A stretch of DNA of 56,197 bases. Origin: Pseudomonadota bacterium (GTDB lineage: Bacteria; Pseudomonadota; Alphaproteobacteria; SP197). The stretch's first letter is position 1, and each line of letters starts with the position of its first letter. The stretch covers positions 1 to 56,197 of the forward strand of contig JBCCIS010000034.1 of assembly GCA_039028155.1 (NCBI GenBank), read 5' to 3'. Made by a program: the position numbers and the translations under genes. Below are positions 17,912-25,439 of the stretch, in pieces. The notes below the pieces were generated by a model. The model ran no database searches. It had not been told where the DNA came from and was given only the letters and a program-made list of their open reading frames with translations.

Positions 17912-19228
17912 CTAACGGTTTAACCAGCGGTCGTGAAGGTCGTACATGGACATGGCAATCGGCACAAACCAGTTGTTGTTGGTGAAGACGGAGAGGTTCG
18001 GGAAGGTGCGGTCGCCAAATATCGTCTGGCCCTTCTCCAGCCTCAGGATTTGCCAAGCGGCTTTATGGCCCAGATAGGTTCCCATGGGCATGCCGACAAA
18101 GGAATAGCCGGTCGCGTAGTAGACGCCCTGGTGATGGATCAGCTTCGGCAGGCGATCGACAGGTGCCGAGCACCATCCGCTCCAGAAACGGCCAAGCTGG
18201 ATATCGCCGAGCTGCGGAAACACATCGATGAACGTCTGGCGCAGCTTTCGCGCCTTGGCTTCCGCGGTCCTTTCTTCCGTACCGGTCAAGCCTGACATCA
18301 AGATGCGCCGGCCATCGGGCGCGACCTGGATCGCCGTGGTATTGAAGTTCGAATCCAAATAAGTGCGCCGATTGGGCATTAGCGTATCGAGTTGATTCTC
18401 GCTCAGTTCCTCCGTCGCCATCGCGAAAGCGTGAAACGGGATCAGGCGCGGGCGAAGCCAGTTGAGGTCCGCGCGCGTGTAGCCGTTTGTCGCCACAACC
18501 GCGTTGCGTGCGCGTATCCGCCCGCGCGATGTCTCGATGTCAAGCCAACCGTCGCCATCCGGTTTGCCGATCGCGTCGACCTTGGTGTGGGGATGCACCT
18601 CGGCGCCGCTTTCCATGGCGCGGTCAAGCAAACCCGCGTGATACATGCCGGGATGGAAGCTGCCGAGGTCCGGTATGTAGACGGCGCCGACAAAATCCTC
18701 GGACCCGTTGAACTCGTCTGCCAACGCGCCGCGGTCCAGGACCTCGAAACGTTGATCGAGGTGTTCCTGCTTCAACGTGTATTCGTCTACGATGGTCTCG
18801 AGCTGGCGCCGCGAGCGGGCGAGGAAGACCCTGCCGCACGGGCGGTAATGGCAGTCGATCTTTTCGGCCTGAACCGTTCGGCTCACGCTCTCGAACGCCT
18901 CGCGCGCTTCGGTGTAGTAGGCCTTGGCCCTCGCCAGGCCGTGGCGCTTGATCAAATCGCTGAAACTGCGTTTCAGCGCGCTTCCGACAAAACCCATGTT
19001 GCGGGTGCTGGCGCCATGGCCGGCGTCTTCAGCGTCCAGGACGACGACGTGGCGGCCGCCGCGCGCGAGTTCGCGGGCGGCGTTCAAGCCGGTGACGCCC
19101 GAACCGACAATGACGACATCGGCGCGTTGGGGCAGGGGTTCGACGCCAAGCCGAGGCCGTGGAACCGCGTCCCACCAATAAGGCGCCTGCTTGTAATCCG
19201 GCGCGAAGATATCCGACGCGGCGCTCAT
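17912..19228 (-). CDS. FAD-dependent amine/amino-acid oxidoreductase (DadA/PuuB type)
   Basis: 438 residues from ATG 19228; the frame is open upstream to 19591 but that part has no family similarity. ADVVIVGSGVTGLNAARELARGG is the GxGxxG FAD-binding fold, followed by VVLDAEDAGHGASTRNMGFVG. The C-terminal GRFWSGWCSAPVDRLPKL and YYATGYSFVGMPMGTYLG regions match gamma-glutamylputrescine oxidase and related D-amino-acid-oxidase-fold enzymes. It would oxidise a secondary amine or amino acid in the cytoplasm. It is divergent from the secreted-protein gene at 19395. Substrate not determined. Confidence 0.9.
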   Translation of the reverse strand: MSAASDIFAPDYKQAPYWWDAVPRPRLGVEPLPQRADVVIVGSGVTGLNAARELARGGRHVVVLDAEDAGHGASTRNMGFVGSALKRSFSDLIKRHGLARAKAYYTEAREAFESVSRTVQAEKIDCHYRPCGRVFLARSRRQLETIVDEYTLKQEHLDQRFEVLDRGALADEFNGSEDFVGAVYIPDLGSFHPGMYHAGLLDRAMESGAEVHPHTKVDAIGKPDGDGWLDIETSRGRIRARNAVVATNGYTRADLNWLRPRLIPFHAFAMATEELSENQLDTLMPNRRTYLDSNFNTTAIQVAPDGRRILMSGLTGTEERTAEAKARKLRQTFIDVFPQLGDIQLGRFWSGWCSAPVDRLPKLIHHQGVYYATGYSFVGMPMGTYLGHKAAWQILRLEKGQTIFGDRTFPNLSVFTNNNWFVPIAMSMYDLHDRWLNR

Positions 19229-19394
19229 CACGGGCAGCCCCCGACCTCTCCCTACCTTTGAGCAGCATAACACTCCCGCCGGCAACACCAAGCAGGTGGG
19301 CTGGACCATCTTGTCGCCAGCCCCTAGCTTATCCGGCGACTCACCGTCGGTGGATGACAGAATGACGGGACGATGGAGGCACAGTGCCGGACGT

Positions 19395-19883
19395 ATGAAG
19401 CGACGGTTCTGGGAATCGACGATTCCCGGACTGGCGGTCTTTTCGGTTCTGAACGCAACGCAGGCGCAGGATCTATGTTCAGATCTCGACGAATTGATCG
19501 ACGACGCGGGAACCCATTTCGTCGATGTGGCAACAGAAGCGAACGACGAAACCAGCGATCGCCTCGTCACGCGCGTCTTGCCCGGCGCCACCTACTGCCG
19601 TGTCAACCAGTCGTCGCTGAGCAGCGCCTACTACTGCGCTTGGGCGTTTCCCTACCGCGCCGAGCTTGCTGGCGAGACGTTCGACCGCCTTGCTCGAGAT
19701 ATCGGGGATTGCGTCGGCGCTGGAGCGACCGCTCAAAGTGGTCAGAGCGTCAACCACCCGGACACCTATGACGTTCGACGTTTTCAAACGGAAGAAGCGG
19801 ACGTGAGTGTCGCGATCAAAGACAAGGTGGCCATGGACGCAACCTATGTTTTCGTGCGTATCCACGGCCGCGTGGATGACTAG
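19395..19883 (+). CDS. secreted hypothetical protein
   Basis: The frame is open from 19296, but ATG 19395 gives a good signal peptide (MKRRFW, a hydrophobic stretch, cleavage near ATQAQD) and 162 residues. The mature part has Cys residues in DLCSDL, TYCRVN, YYCAWAF and DCVGAG, which could form disulfides in the periplasm. I do not recognise the family. It lies alone, divergent from the FAD oxidase and upstream of the tandem cupin gene. Confidence 0.6.
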   Translation: MKRRFWESTIPGLAVFSVLNATQAQDLCSDLDELIDDAGTHFVDVATEANDETSDRLVTRVLPGATYCRVNQSSLSSAYYCAWAFPYRAELAGETFDRLARDIGDCVGAGATAQSGQSVNHPDTYDVRRFQTEEADVSVAIKDKVAMDATYVFVRIHGRVDD

Positions 19884-20009
19884 CCGCCATCACGCTCAAC
19901 GTCCGTCTTCGATGCGTGCGGTTGATGACGGTCTGCGCCTGGATTTGTTTGGCCTGACCCGTCATTGGGTCTCGTCGCCTTAGTTGTGCTGCGAGAGGAG
20001 ATAGTCGAC

Positions 20010-20816
20010 GTGTTTGTCAGCACCCTTGACGACCTTGAAAGACTAGGGCGCATCAAGTTCCCATCTGATGCTTCGTTTCGTTCGGCCCGGTTCCTGACTG
20101 CCGCTGACGGCATGGGGTTTTCCTATAACGAGAACCGGGTCAAGGGCGGCACCGACTTGAATGTCTGGCTCAAGCATCACTGGGAAGCCAACTACATCGT
20201 TTCCGGCCGAGGCGAGGTTACGGATTTAACGCGGGGCGAGGCGTGGCCGCTTGAGGCGGGTGTCCTCTATGTTGTCGGCCCCAATGACCGGCATCGACTT
20301 TACTTCACCGAAGACGAATGCCACGTCAGCATCTTCTGTCCGCCGCTGACCGGCAATGAGCGGTTCGACAGTGACGGATCCTATGAGGCCAGCGGTCCGA
20401 TAGAAAAGACCGACCGGCGCATGTTCGTCAAACGTGTCGACGAGATGCGCCAGGCCGAAGGGGAGATGGTCGTGGCTGATGGCCTTGTGCGTATCCAACG
20501 CATGCTGACCAAGGCCGATGGCGTCGGCTTCGGTTTCTCCGATGTGCGCCTCGACGCCGGCGCCGAGCTCACGCACTGGTACAAGCACCATCGCCAAGCG
20601 AACCACATTCTCTCTGGTTCCGGCGATGTGACGGATATGACGACCGGGCAGACCTGGGTCCTTGGTCCCAACATGTCCTACAACGTAGGGCCTGAAGACC
20701 GGCATCATCTTCGCGTCGACACCGACATGCATCTCTTAAGCATCGTCTGTCCGCCGCTTGTCGGAGACGAACAGTACGATCAGGACGGCGGCCTGCCTGC
20801 GAGCGTGTCTGTCTGA
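20010..20816 (+). CDS. tandem ectoine-synthase-like (EctC) cupin protein
   Basis: 268 residues from GTG 20010, which follows GAGAGGAG and aligns with the EctC N-terminus. Two EctC-like domains are fused head to tail (about 1-128 and 136-262). Domain 1 has WLKHHWEANY, GVLYVVGPNDRH and FCPPLTGNERFDSDG. Domain 2 has WYKHHRQANH, NMSYNVGPEDRH and VCPPLVGDEQYDQDG. The three iron ligands of characterised EctC (Glu, Tyr, His with 28- and 8-residue steps) appear as Glu59/Tyr87/His95 in domain 1. In domain 2 the Glu is Gln196, with Tyr224 and His232 kept. EctC closes acetyl-diaminobutyrate to ectoine, but no ectA or ectB is near. Single EctC is about 130 aa, so this is a duplication-fusion. True substrate unknown. 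Confidence 0.85.
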   Translation: MFVSTLDDLERLGRIKFPSDASFRSARFLTAADGMGFSYNENRVKGGTDLNVWLKHHWEANYIVSGRGEVTDLTRGEAWPLEAGVLYVVGPNDRHRLYFTEDECHVSIFCPPLTGNERFDSDGSYEASGPIEKTDRRMFVKRVDEMRQAEGEMVVADGLVRIQRMLTKADGVGFGFSDVRLDAGAELTHWYKHHRQANHILSGSGDVTDMTTGQTWVLGPNMSYNVGPEDRHHLRVDTDMHLLSIVCPPLVGDEQYDQDGGLPASVSV

Positions 20817-20831
20817 CGTCGTGTCCCGGTG

Positions 20832-21752
20832 TTAAGCGGTCTGGGCGGCCTCCAAGAGCCAGGCGATGAATGCGCGGACTTCCGGCCTGTCTTGGCGCTC
20901 GGCTGTCGTTACGACGTCATAGCCGATGCCCGGCGCCGCCAGTTCGGCAAAGGGCTGCACCAGAAGGTTGGCTTCCAGGGGCTCACGAAGAATCGGCCCA
21001 CTCGCCAGCACCACGCCGTGCCCAGCGATGGCCGCTTGGACGGCCAAGCCGTAATCGCTGAAGTGGAGGCCGCCGGCGGTATCGATCCTTTCGGCCCCGA
21101 CATGCGCCAACCAGTTCTCCCAGACGAACCATTGCCGCGTCGAGCGCGCCCAGTCCATCGTCGAGAGATCCCAGTGGATCAGCGGCCGAGCGTTGAGGTC
21201 GCTGAGATGCCGAAGCCGAGGCGGCCCTTTGGCGAGGGACGGACTGCAGGCAGGGAAAATCTGGTCATCGAACAGCCGGTGGATGACGAGCCCCTCGTCG
21301 CTGTCGACCGCGTAACGAAGCGCCACATCAGTTTCACCACGTTGCAGATCGACAATACGTGGTGTCGACTCGATCAAGACGTTGACGTCCGGATGCGCCT
21401 CTCTGAATCCGGCGAGCTTTGGAACAAGCCACGTCGTTGCGATCGACGTCTCGACCGAGACGATAAGGCGACGTTCGTCTTGGGGCGCGCGCATCTGGCG
21501 GACCGATGCGGTGAGGTGCTGCATGGCGGCGGCCAAATCGTTCAGGCCCGCTTCTCCGTTCGCCGTCAAGGTGAGCGCGCGACCCTTCCGCAGCAAAAGG
21601 CGCGATCCCACCGACGCCTCGAGTTTGCCAACCAGCTGTTTCACAGCCGCCGGCGTCACATTCAGTTCGTCGGCGGCGGCGCTATAGCTCAGATGACGGG
21701 CCGCTGCCTCAAAGGCCCTGAGCGCGTTCAGCGAAGGTAACCAAGTGCTCAT
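20832..21752 (-). CDS. LysR family transcriptional regulator, GcvA-like
   Basis: 306 residues. The N-terminus (LPSLNALRAFEAAARHLSYS, then AAADELNVTPAAVKQLVGKLE) is the GcvA-type LysR helix-turn-helix; the rest is the periplasmic-binding-like effector domain. It is divergent from the GcvT-type aminomethyltransferase gene across an AT-rich 213-base gap, the classic arrangement of a LysR activator and its target. Its C-terminal end is 16 bases from the convergent tandem-cupin gene. Effector unknown; glycine or a methylated amine is a reasonable guess. Confidence 0.94.
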   Translation of the reverse strand: MSTWLPSLNALRAFEAAARHLSYSAAADELNVTPAAVKQLVGKLEASVGSRLLLRKGRALTLTANGEAGLNDLAAAMQHLTASVRQMRAPQDERRLIVSVETSIATTWLVPKLAGFREAHPDVNVLIESTPRIVDLQRGETDVALRYAVDSDEGLVIHRLFDDQIFPACSPSLAKGPPRLRHLSDLNARPLIHWDLSTMDWARSTRQWFVWENWLAHVGAERIDTAGGLHFSDYGLAVQAAIAGHGVVLASGPILREPLEANLLVQPFAELAAPGIGYDVVTTAERQDRPEVRAFIAWLLEAAQTA

Positions 21753-21965
21753 ATCACTATTTAGATAAACTTAAACGAGCGATCAGTTCAAATGATTCGT
21801 TTCCATCCATGATTTGACTTTAGATATGATATCAAGAGCACGGTACCAACCGGCATGAGGCAAGCGATGTTGAAGGTTTGCTAAATGAAGGACAGCCGGA
21901 TACCGGAAGGCTGATCCGGTCCTGCGCCAGCCTCTATCGAACCAGGTCCAAGGAGTTTTCTCATC
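21753..21965. promoter_or_regulatory. divergent control region with two mini-ORFs and a hairpin leader
   Basis: The LysR-proximal half (21753-21840) is much more AT-rich than its surroundings and includes TTGACT at 21814 and TATGAT at 21825, but these are too close to pair as one promoter. The distal half carries two back-to-back 9-codon reading frames (21855-21884 and 21885-21914) and a bulged hairpin, GGAC-AGC-CGGAT (21890-21901) with ATCCG-GTCC (21914-21922). AAGGAG precedes the ATG at 21966. The sequence does not match a glycine riboswitch. Assignment as regulatory rests on position and structure only. Confidence 0.45.
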
Positions 21966-23153
21966 ATGACCGCGCCAGCAGCAGAGCCGATCCGCAATGT
22001 CGTGACGTCACACAACGAGCCCGGCTGGAACTACGGCTATCAGAACTCGCCCTACTTCGCGTTTGACCACGCCCGCGGCGCGAGCTTCGTCGTTTACAAC
22101 CGCCGGCTCATGCCGATCGCGTTCGACGACGATGATCGGTTCGAGGACTATTGGGCGCTGCGCCGCGCGGCCACGATGCTGCCGACAGGCGAACTGCCGC
22201 TTGAGATCAAGGGCCCGGATGCCGAGCGCCTGTGCGACATGGTCTTCACAAAGGACATAACAAAGCTGAAGCCCGGCCGCTGCGCTTACGGCATCGCGTG
22301 CTATCCCGACGGCGGCCTGATCGTCGACGGAATCCTGATGCGCCTGGAGGCGGACCGTTTCTGGTACGTCCAGGCGGACGGCGACATTCATTCCTGGTTC
22401 ATCGCCCACGCGCAGGGTCTGGATGTCGAGGTTCGGGATCCCAATGTCTGGGTCAATCAGGTCCAAGGTCCGCTTGCGTTGGACGTGCTCGCCAAAGCGG
22501 CTGACAACGGGTTGCCGGATCCGTTCGGCTACTTTGCGATCGCGGATATCACGATCGGCGGCCAGCGTGTCATCGTAACGCGCACGGGTTGGACCGGTGA
22601 GGTTGGCTGGGAGTACTACAGTTTCCCCGAGACCGACTGCCACAAGCTATGGCGTGACATCATGAGGGCCGGCGAGAGCGCGGGCATGGTCCATATCGGT
22701 CTCGATTCCATGGACATCCGACGCATCGAGGCGGCTATCTTGAACGCGGGCTCGGACTTCGATCACACAATGAATCCTTTCCAGGCGGGTCTCGGTCCCA
22801 TGGTTGATCTGAAGAAAGCGGATTTCTTCGGCAAGGCCGCGTTGCTCGAGGCAGACCAGAGACCGTTGCTCTACGGCGTCCGCTGCGCCGATGCCGAACC
22901 GCTGACCTCGGGACCGGTTGCAAAATCCGGAAAGGCTGTCGGCCATCTTTCGGCGGCTGCGTGGTCGCCTTTTCTCTCTTGCGGGATCGGCTACGTCCGC
23001 CTGGACGATACTGAGCATGGTCCGGGTGACGCCATCGAAGTCGTCGGTGTCGACGGCAAGACCTATGCTGCGGAAATCGTCGAACTGCCCTACTACGACA
23101 AAGAAAAGCGGATCCCGCGCGGCCTTGATAAGGAGATTCCGGCGCGTGCGTGA
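21966..23153 (+). CDS. GcvT-fold aminomethyltransferase family protein
   Basis: 395 residues with the tetrahydrofolate-dependent aminomethyltransferase fold: LPLEIKGPDAERLCDMVFTKDITKLKPGRCAYG, the VQGPLALDVLAK region, RTGWTGEVGWEYY and the C-terminal KADFFGKAALL block. The family includes glycine cleavage T protein, the C-terminal domains of dimethylglycine and sarcosine dehydrogenases, and DMSP demethylase. No gcvH or gcvP is adjacent, so a stand-alone methyl or methylene transfer from a small amine or sulfonium is more likely than glycine cleavage. A GcvA-like regulator is encoded divergently. Confidence 0.9.
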   Translation: MTAPAAEPIRNVVTSHNEPGWNYGYQNSPYFAFDHARGASFVVYNRRLMPIAFDDDDRFEDYWALRRAATMLPTGELPLEIKGPDAERLCDMVFTKDITKLKPGRCAYGIACYPDGGLIVDGILMRLEADRFWYVQADGDIHSWFIAHAQGLDVEVRDPNVWVNQVQGPLALDVLAKAADNGLPDPFGYFAIADITIGGQRVIVTRTGWTGEVGWEYYSFPETDCHKLWRDIMRAGESAGMVHIGLDSMDIRRIEAAILNAGSDFDHTMNPFQAGLGPMVDLKKADFFGKAALLEADQRPLLYGVRCADAEPLTSGPVAKSGKAVGHLSAAAWSPFLSCGIGYVRLDDTEHGPGDAIEVVGVDGKTYAAEIVELPYYDKEKRIPRGLDKEIPARA

Positions 23154-23165
23154 GGCGGTACCGCT

Positions 23166-24344
23166 CTATAACGCGGCGACGGCGGCAACCAGCCGATCGA
23201 TCTCGTCTTCGCTGTTGTAGTAGTGCGGCGCGGCGCGCACCAACGGCGGCAAATGGCGCGCCTCGAAGTCAAGCAGAGTCGATGTCGGCCTCGACGTACC
23301 GACGGCCATGTTCTGGGCCGCAAGACGCTGTTGCACCTCTTTCGGCTTCAGCCGGTCATGGCTGAAGGTGACGATGGCGCAGCGCGTCTTGCCGGCATCG
23401 TGGACACGGACATCGGGCAGGGCGTCGAGGCGCTCGCGTAGCGGCCCTGCCAAGTCTTGGATTCGCTGCCATATGGCATCGAGGCCTATGGCGCAGGTGT
23501 AGTCGACGGCGACGCCCAGGCCGATCTTACCGGCGACGTAGTTTTCCCAGTTCTCGTAACGGCGGGCATCGCCACGGACGGTGTAGTCATCCGGCGCCGT
23601 CCACGTCGCGCTCAGCAGGTCGAGTACCGGCGGCTCGCAGCGCGTCAGCATGGTGTTTCGCGCGTAGAGAAATCCCGTGCCTCGCGGTCCACGCAGGAAC
23701 TTGCGACCGGTCGCCGAGAGGAAGTCGCAACCGATCGTATCGACATCCAGCGGCATCTGACCGACCGATTGACAGGCGTCGAGCAGATAAGGAATGCCAT
23801 GACGACGCGCCACCTTGCCGATCTCCGCCGCCGGGTTGACCAGCCCGCCGGAGGTCGGGACGTGAGTCACGGCGATCAGCTTGACCCGGTCGTCGATCAT
23901 CTTTCCCAGTGCCTCGACATCGGCCTCGCCGTCGGGCGTGTTGGGAATGATGTCGATGACGATGCCGCGCCGCTTGGCGGTCTGTAGGAAGGCGATGTAG
24001 TTGGAGGCGTACTCGGCGATCACCGTCAGCACCCGGTCGCCAGGCTTCATATCCTGGGCCAGGCCGTAGAAGGCCTGACACCAGGCGACAGTCGCGTTTT
24101 CGACGACGGCGATTTCGTCGGCGCCGCAGTTCAGCATGCCGGCAATCGCGTCATAGGTGTTTTGAAGCGGGCCGGCGGCCTTTCCTGCGGCCTCGTAACC
24201 GCCGATCCGCGCTTCCAGATCCAGATGAGCCTTCACCGCGTCGATCACCGGGTTCGGCATCAGGCTGGCACCGGAGTTGTAGAAATAGGCGAGGTCAGCT
24301 GTTGCCGGCGTGTCATCGCGAAGACGTTTCAAATCCAAAGCCAT
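23166..24344 (-). CDS. class V PLP-dependent aminotransferase/desulfurase-like
   Basis: 392 residues from ATG 24344, five bases after the stop of the co-directional MDR oxidoreductase; the frame extends further upstream but overlaps that gene. FYNSGASLMPNPVIDAV opens the family, DACQSVGQMPLDV holds the PLP Asp, and ATGRKFLRGPRGTGFLYAR the lysine. It is in the class V (NifS/CsdA-like or epimerase-like) group. With a free-standing gene and no Fe-S cluster genes nearby it is more likely a catabolic lyase or aminotransferase than a cysteine desulfurase. Confidence 0.9.
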   Translation of the reverse strand: MALDLKRLRDDTPATADLAYFYNSGASLMPNPVIDAVKAHLDLEARIGGYEAAGKAAGPLQNTYDAIAGMLNCGADEIAVVENATVAWCQAFYGLAQDMKPGDRVLTVIAEYASNYIAFLQTAKRRGIVIDIIPNTPDGEADVEALGKMIDDRVKLIAVTHVPTSGGLVNPAAEIGKVARRHGIPYLLDACQSVGQMPLDVDTIGCDFLSATGRKFLRGPRGTGFLYARNTMLTRCEPPVLDLLSATWTAPDDYTVRGDARRYENWENYVAGKIGLGVAVDYTCAIGLDAIWQRIQDLAGPLRERLDALPDVRVHDAGKTRCAIVTFSHDRLKPKEVQQRLAAQNMAVGTSRPTSTLLDFEARHLPPLVRAAPHYYNSEDEIDRLVAAVAAL

Positions 24345-24349
24345 GGTGA

Positions 24350-25375
24350 TCAATCCATCAAGAGAACCATCTTGCCCGTCATGCCGCCCTGTTCGAGGCG
24401 CTGCTGTGCCGCCGCGGCCTCTACCAGCGGAAATGTCTCGGCGACATGCAGTCTGAGCTTGCCGTCGGCCATCAACCCCATCGCCTGGTTCACAATACCG
24501 CCTTGCTGGGCGGCATGTGCGGTATCGCCGATCCACATGGCCATCAGCATCATCACGTTGTGGACCGTAATGTTGCGGTTGAAGGCATCACTGCTGTCGT
24601 TGTCGCTTGTCAGACCGGTCAGGCCGACGACCCGCCCGAACGGCGCCATGGCGTGAAAGGTCGCGTGCATGACGTCGCCACCGACATTGTCGAGGGCGAC
24701 ATCAATGCCCCGGCCGTCCGTCCAGACAAGCGCGGCGGCGGCGACGTCTTCGCGGCGGTAGTTAAACGTATGGTCGGCGCCCAGGTCCTTTACGAACGCC
24801 GCCTTGTCATCATCCCCAACGGTCGCCGCCACCCTGGCGCCCCTGAGCTTGGCCAGCTGGATCGCGACGTGGCCGGTGCCGCCGGCACCACCATGGATCA
24901 GGCAGTGTTCGTCAGATGCGAGCTGAGCGCGCTGGTATAGTGCCTCCCAACAGGTGATGGTGACCAGCGGTGCGGCGGCCGCTTCCGCGAAACTCACGTT
25001 CTCCGGTTTGCGTGCCAGGCTGTGCGCCGGAACCACGGCGAACTCAGCATAGGTACCGGGGTCGCCGCCGATGCCGCCGTAGCAGAACGCAACCTCTTCG
25101 CCCTGCAGAATTCCGCGGACCTTGTCGCCGACCGCCTCGACAATGCCGGCGCCGTCGCTGCCCAGGATGATCGGTTGATCGTCCTTGATCAAAGGTCCGG
25201 ACCGGCGCAGATGAACGTCGAAGGGATTCAGGCCGGCCGCCTTCAAGCGGACCAGGACATCGTGGGGTCCCCGTGGCCAGTCAAGCGGCACCTCCGCCAC
25301 CTCCAGGACCTCCGTACCGCCTTTGCCGGCCGCAACCACGGCCTTCATCTTTGTCTTGGCCACTATCATCCCCAT
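24350..25375 (-). CDS. MDR-family NADPH:quinone/zinc-less alcohol dehydrogenase-like reductase
   Basis: 341 residues from ATG 25375; several downstream ATGs are possible starts. The GroES-like domain (LKAAGLNPFDVHLRRSG, GSDGAGIVEAVGDKV) precedes a Rossmann domain with HGGAGGTGHVAIQLAKLRGARV. The structural and catalytic zinc cysteines are not evident, so it fits the quinone-oxidoreductase branch that reduces enones or quinones with NADPH. Five bases separate it from the downstream class V aminotransferase, so they form an operon. Divergent from the ABC exporter gene. Confidence 0.9.
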   Translation of the reverse strand: MGMIVAKTKMKAVVAAGKGGTEVLEVAEVPLDWPRGPHDVLVRLKAAGLNPFDVHLRRSGPLIKDDQPIILGSDGAGIVEAVGDKVRGILQGEEVAFCYGGIGGDPGTYAEFAVVPAHSLARKPENVSFAEAAAAPLVTITCWEALYQRAQLASDEHCLIHGGAGGTGHVAIQLAKLRGARVAATVGDDDKAAFVKDLGADHTFNYRREDVAAAALVWTDGRGIDVALDNVGGDVMHATFHAMAPFGRVVGLTGLTSDNDSSDAFNRNITVHNVMMLMAMWIGDTAHAAQQGGIVNQAMGLMADGKLRLHVAETFPLVEAAAAQQRLEQGGMTGKMVLLMD

Positions 25376-25439
25376 ATGACCTGTTTCGGTGTTTCGCGCG
25401 TACCATAGACGCGCGATTTTATCCACGCGGGGACCGCCT

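Noticed and set aside
21841-21965. Glycine riboswitch before the GcvT-type gene
   Set aside because: The paired conserved glycine-aptamer cores cannot be found; only a simple hairpin and mini-ORFs are visible.
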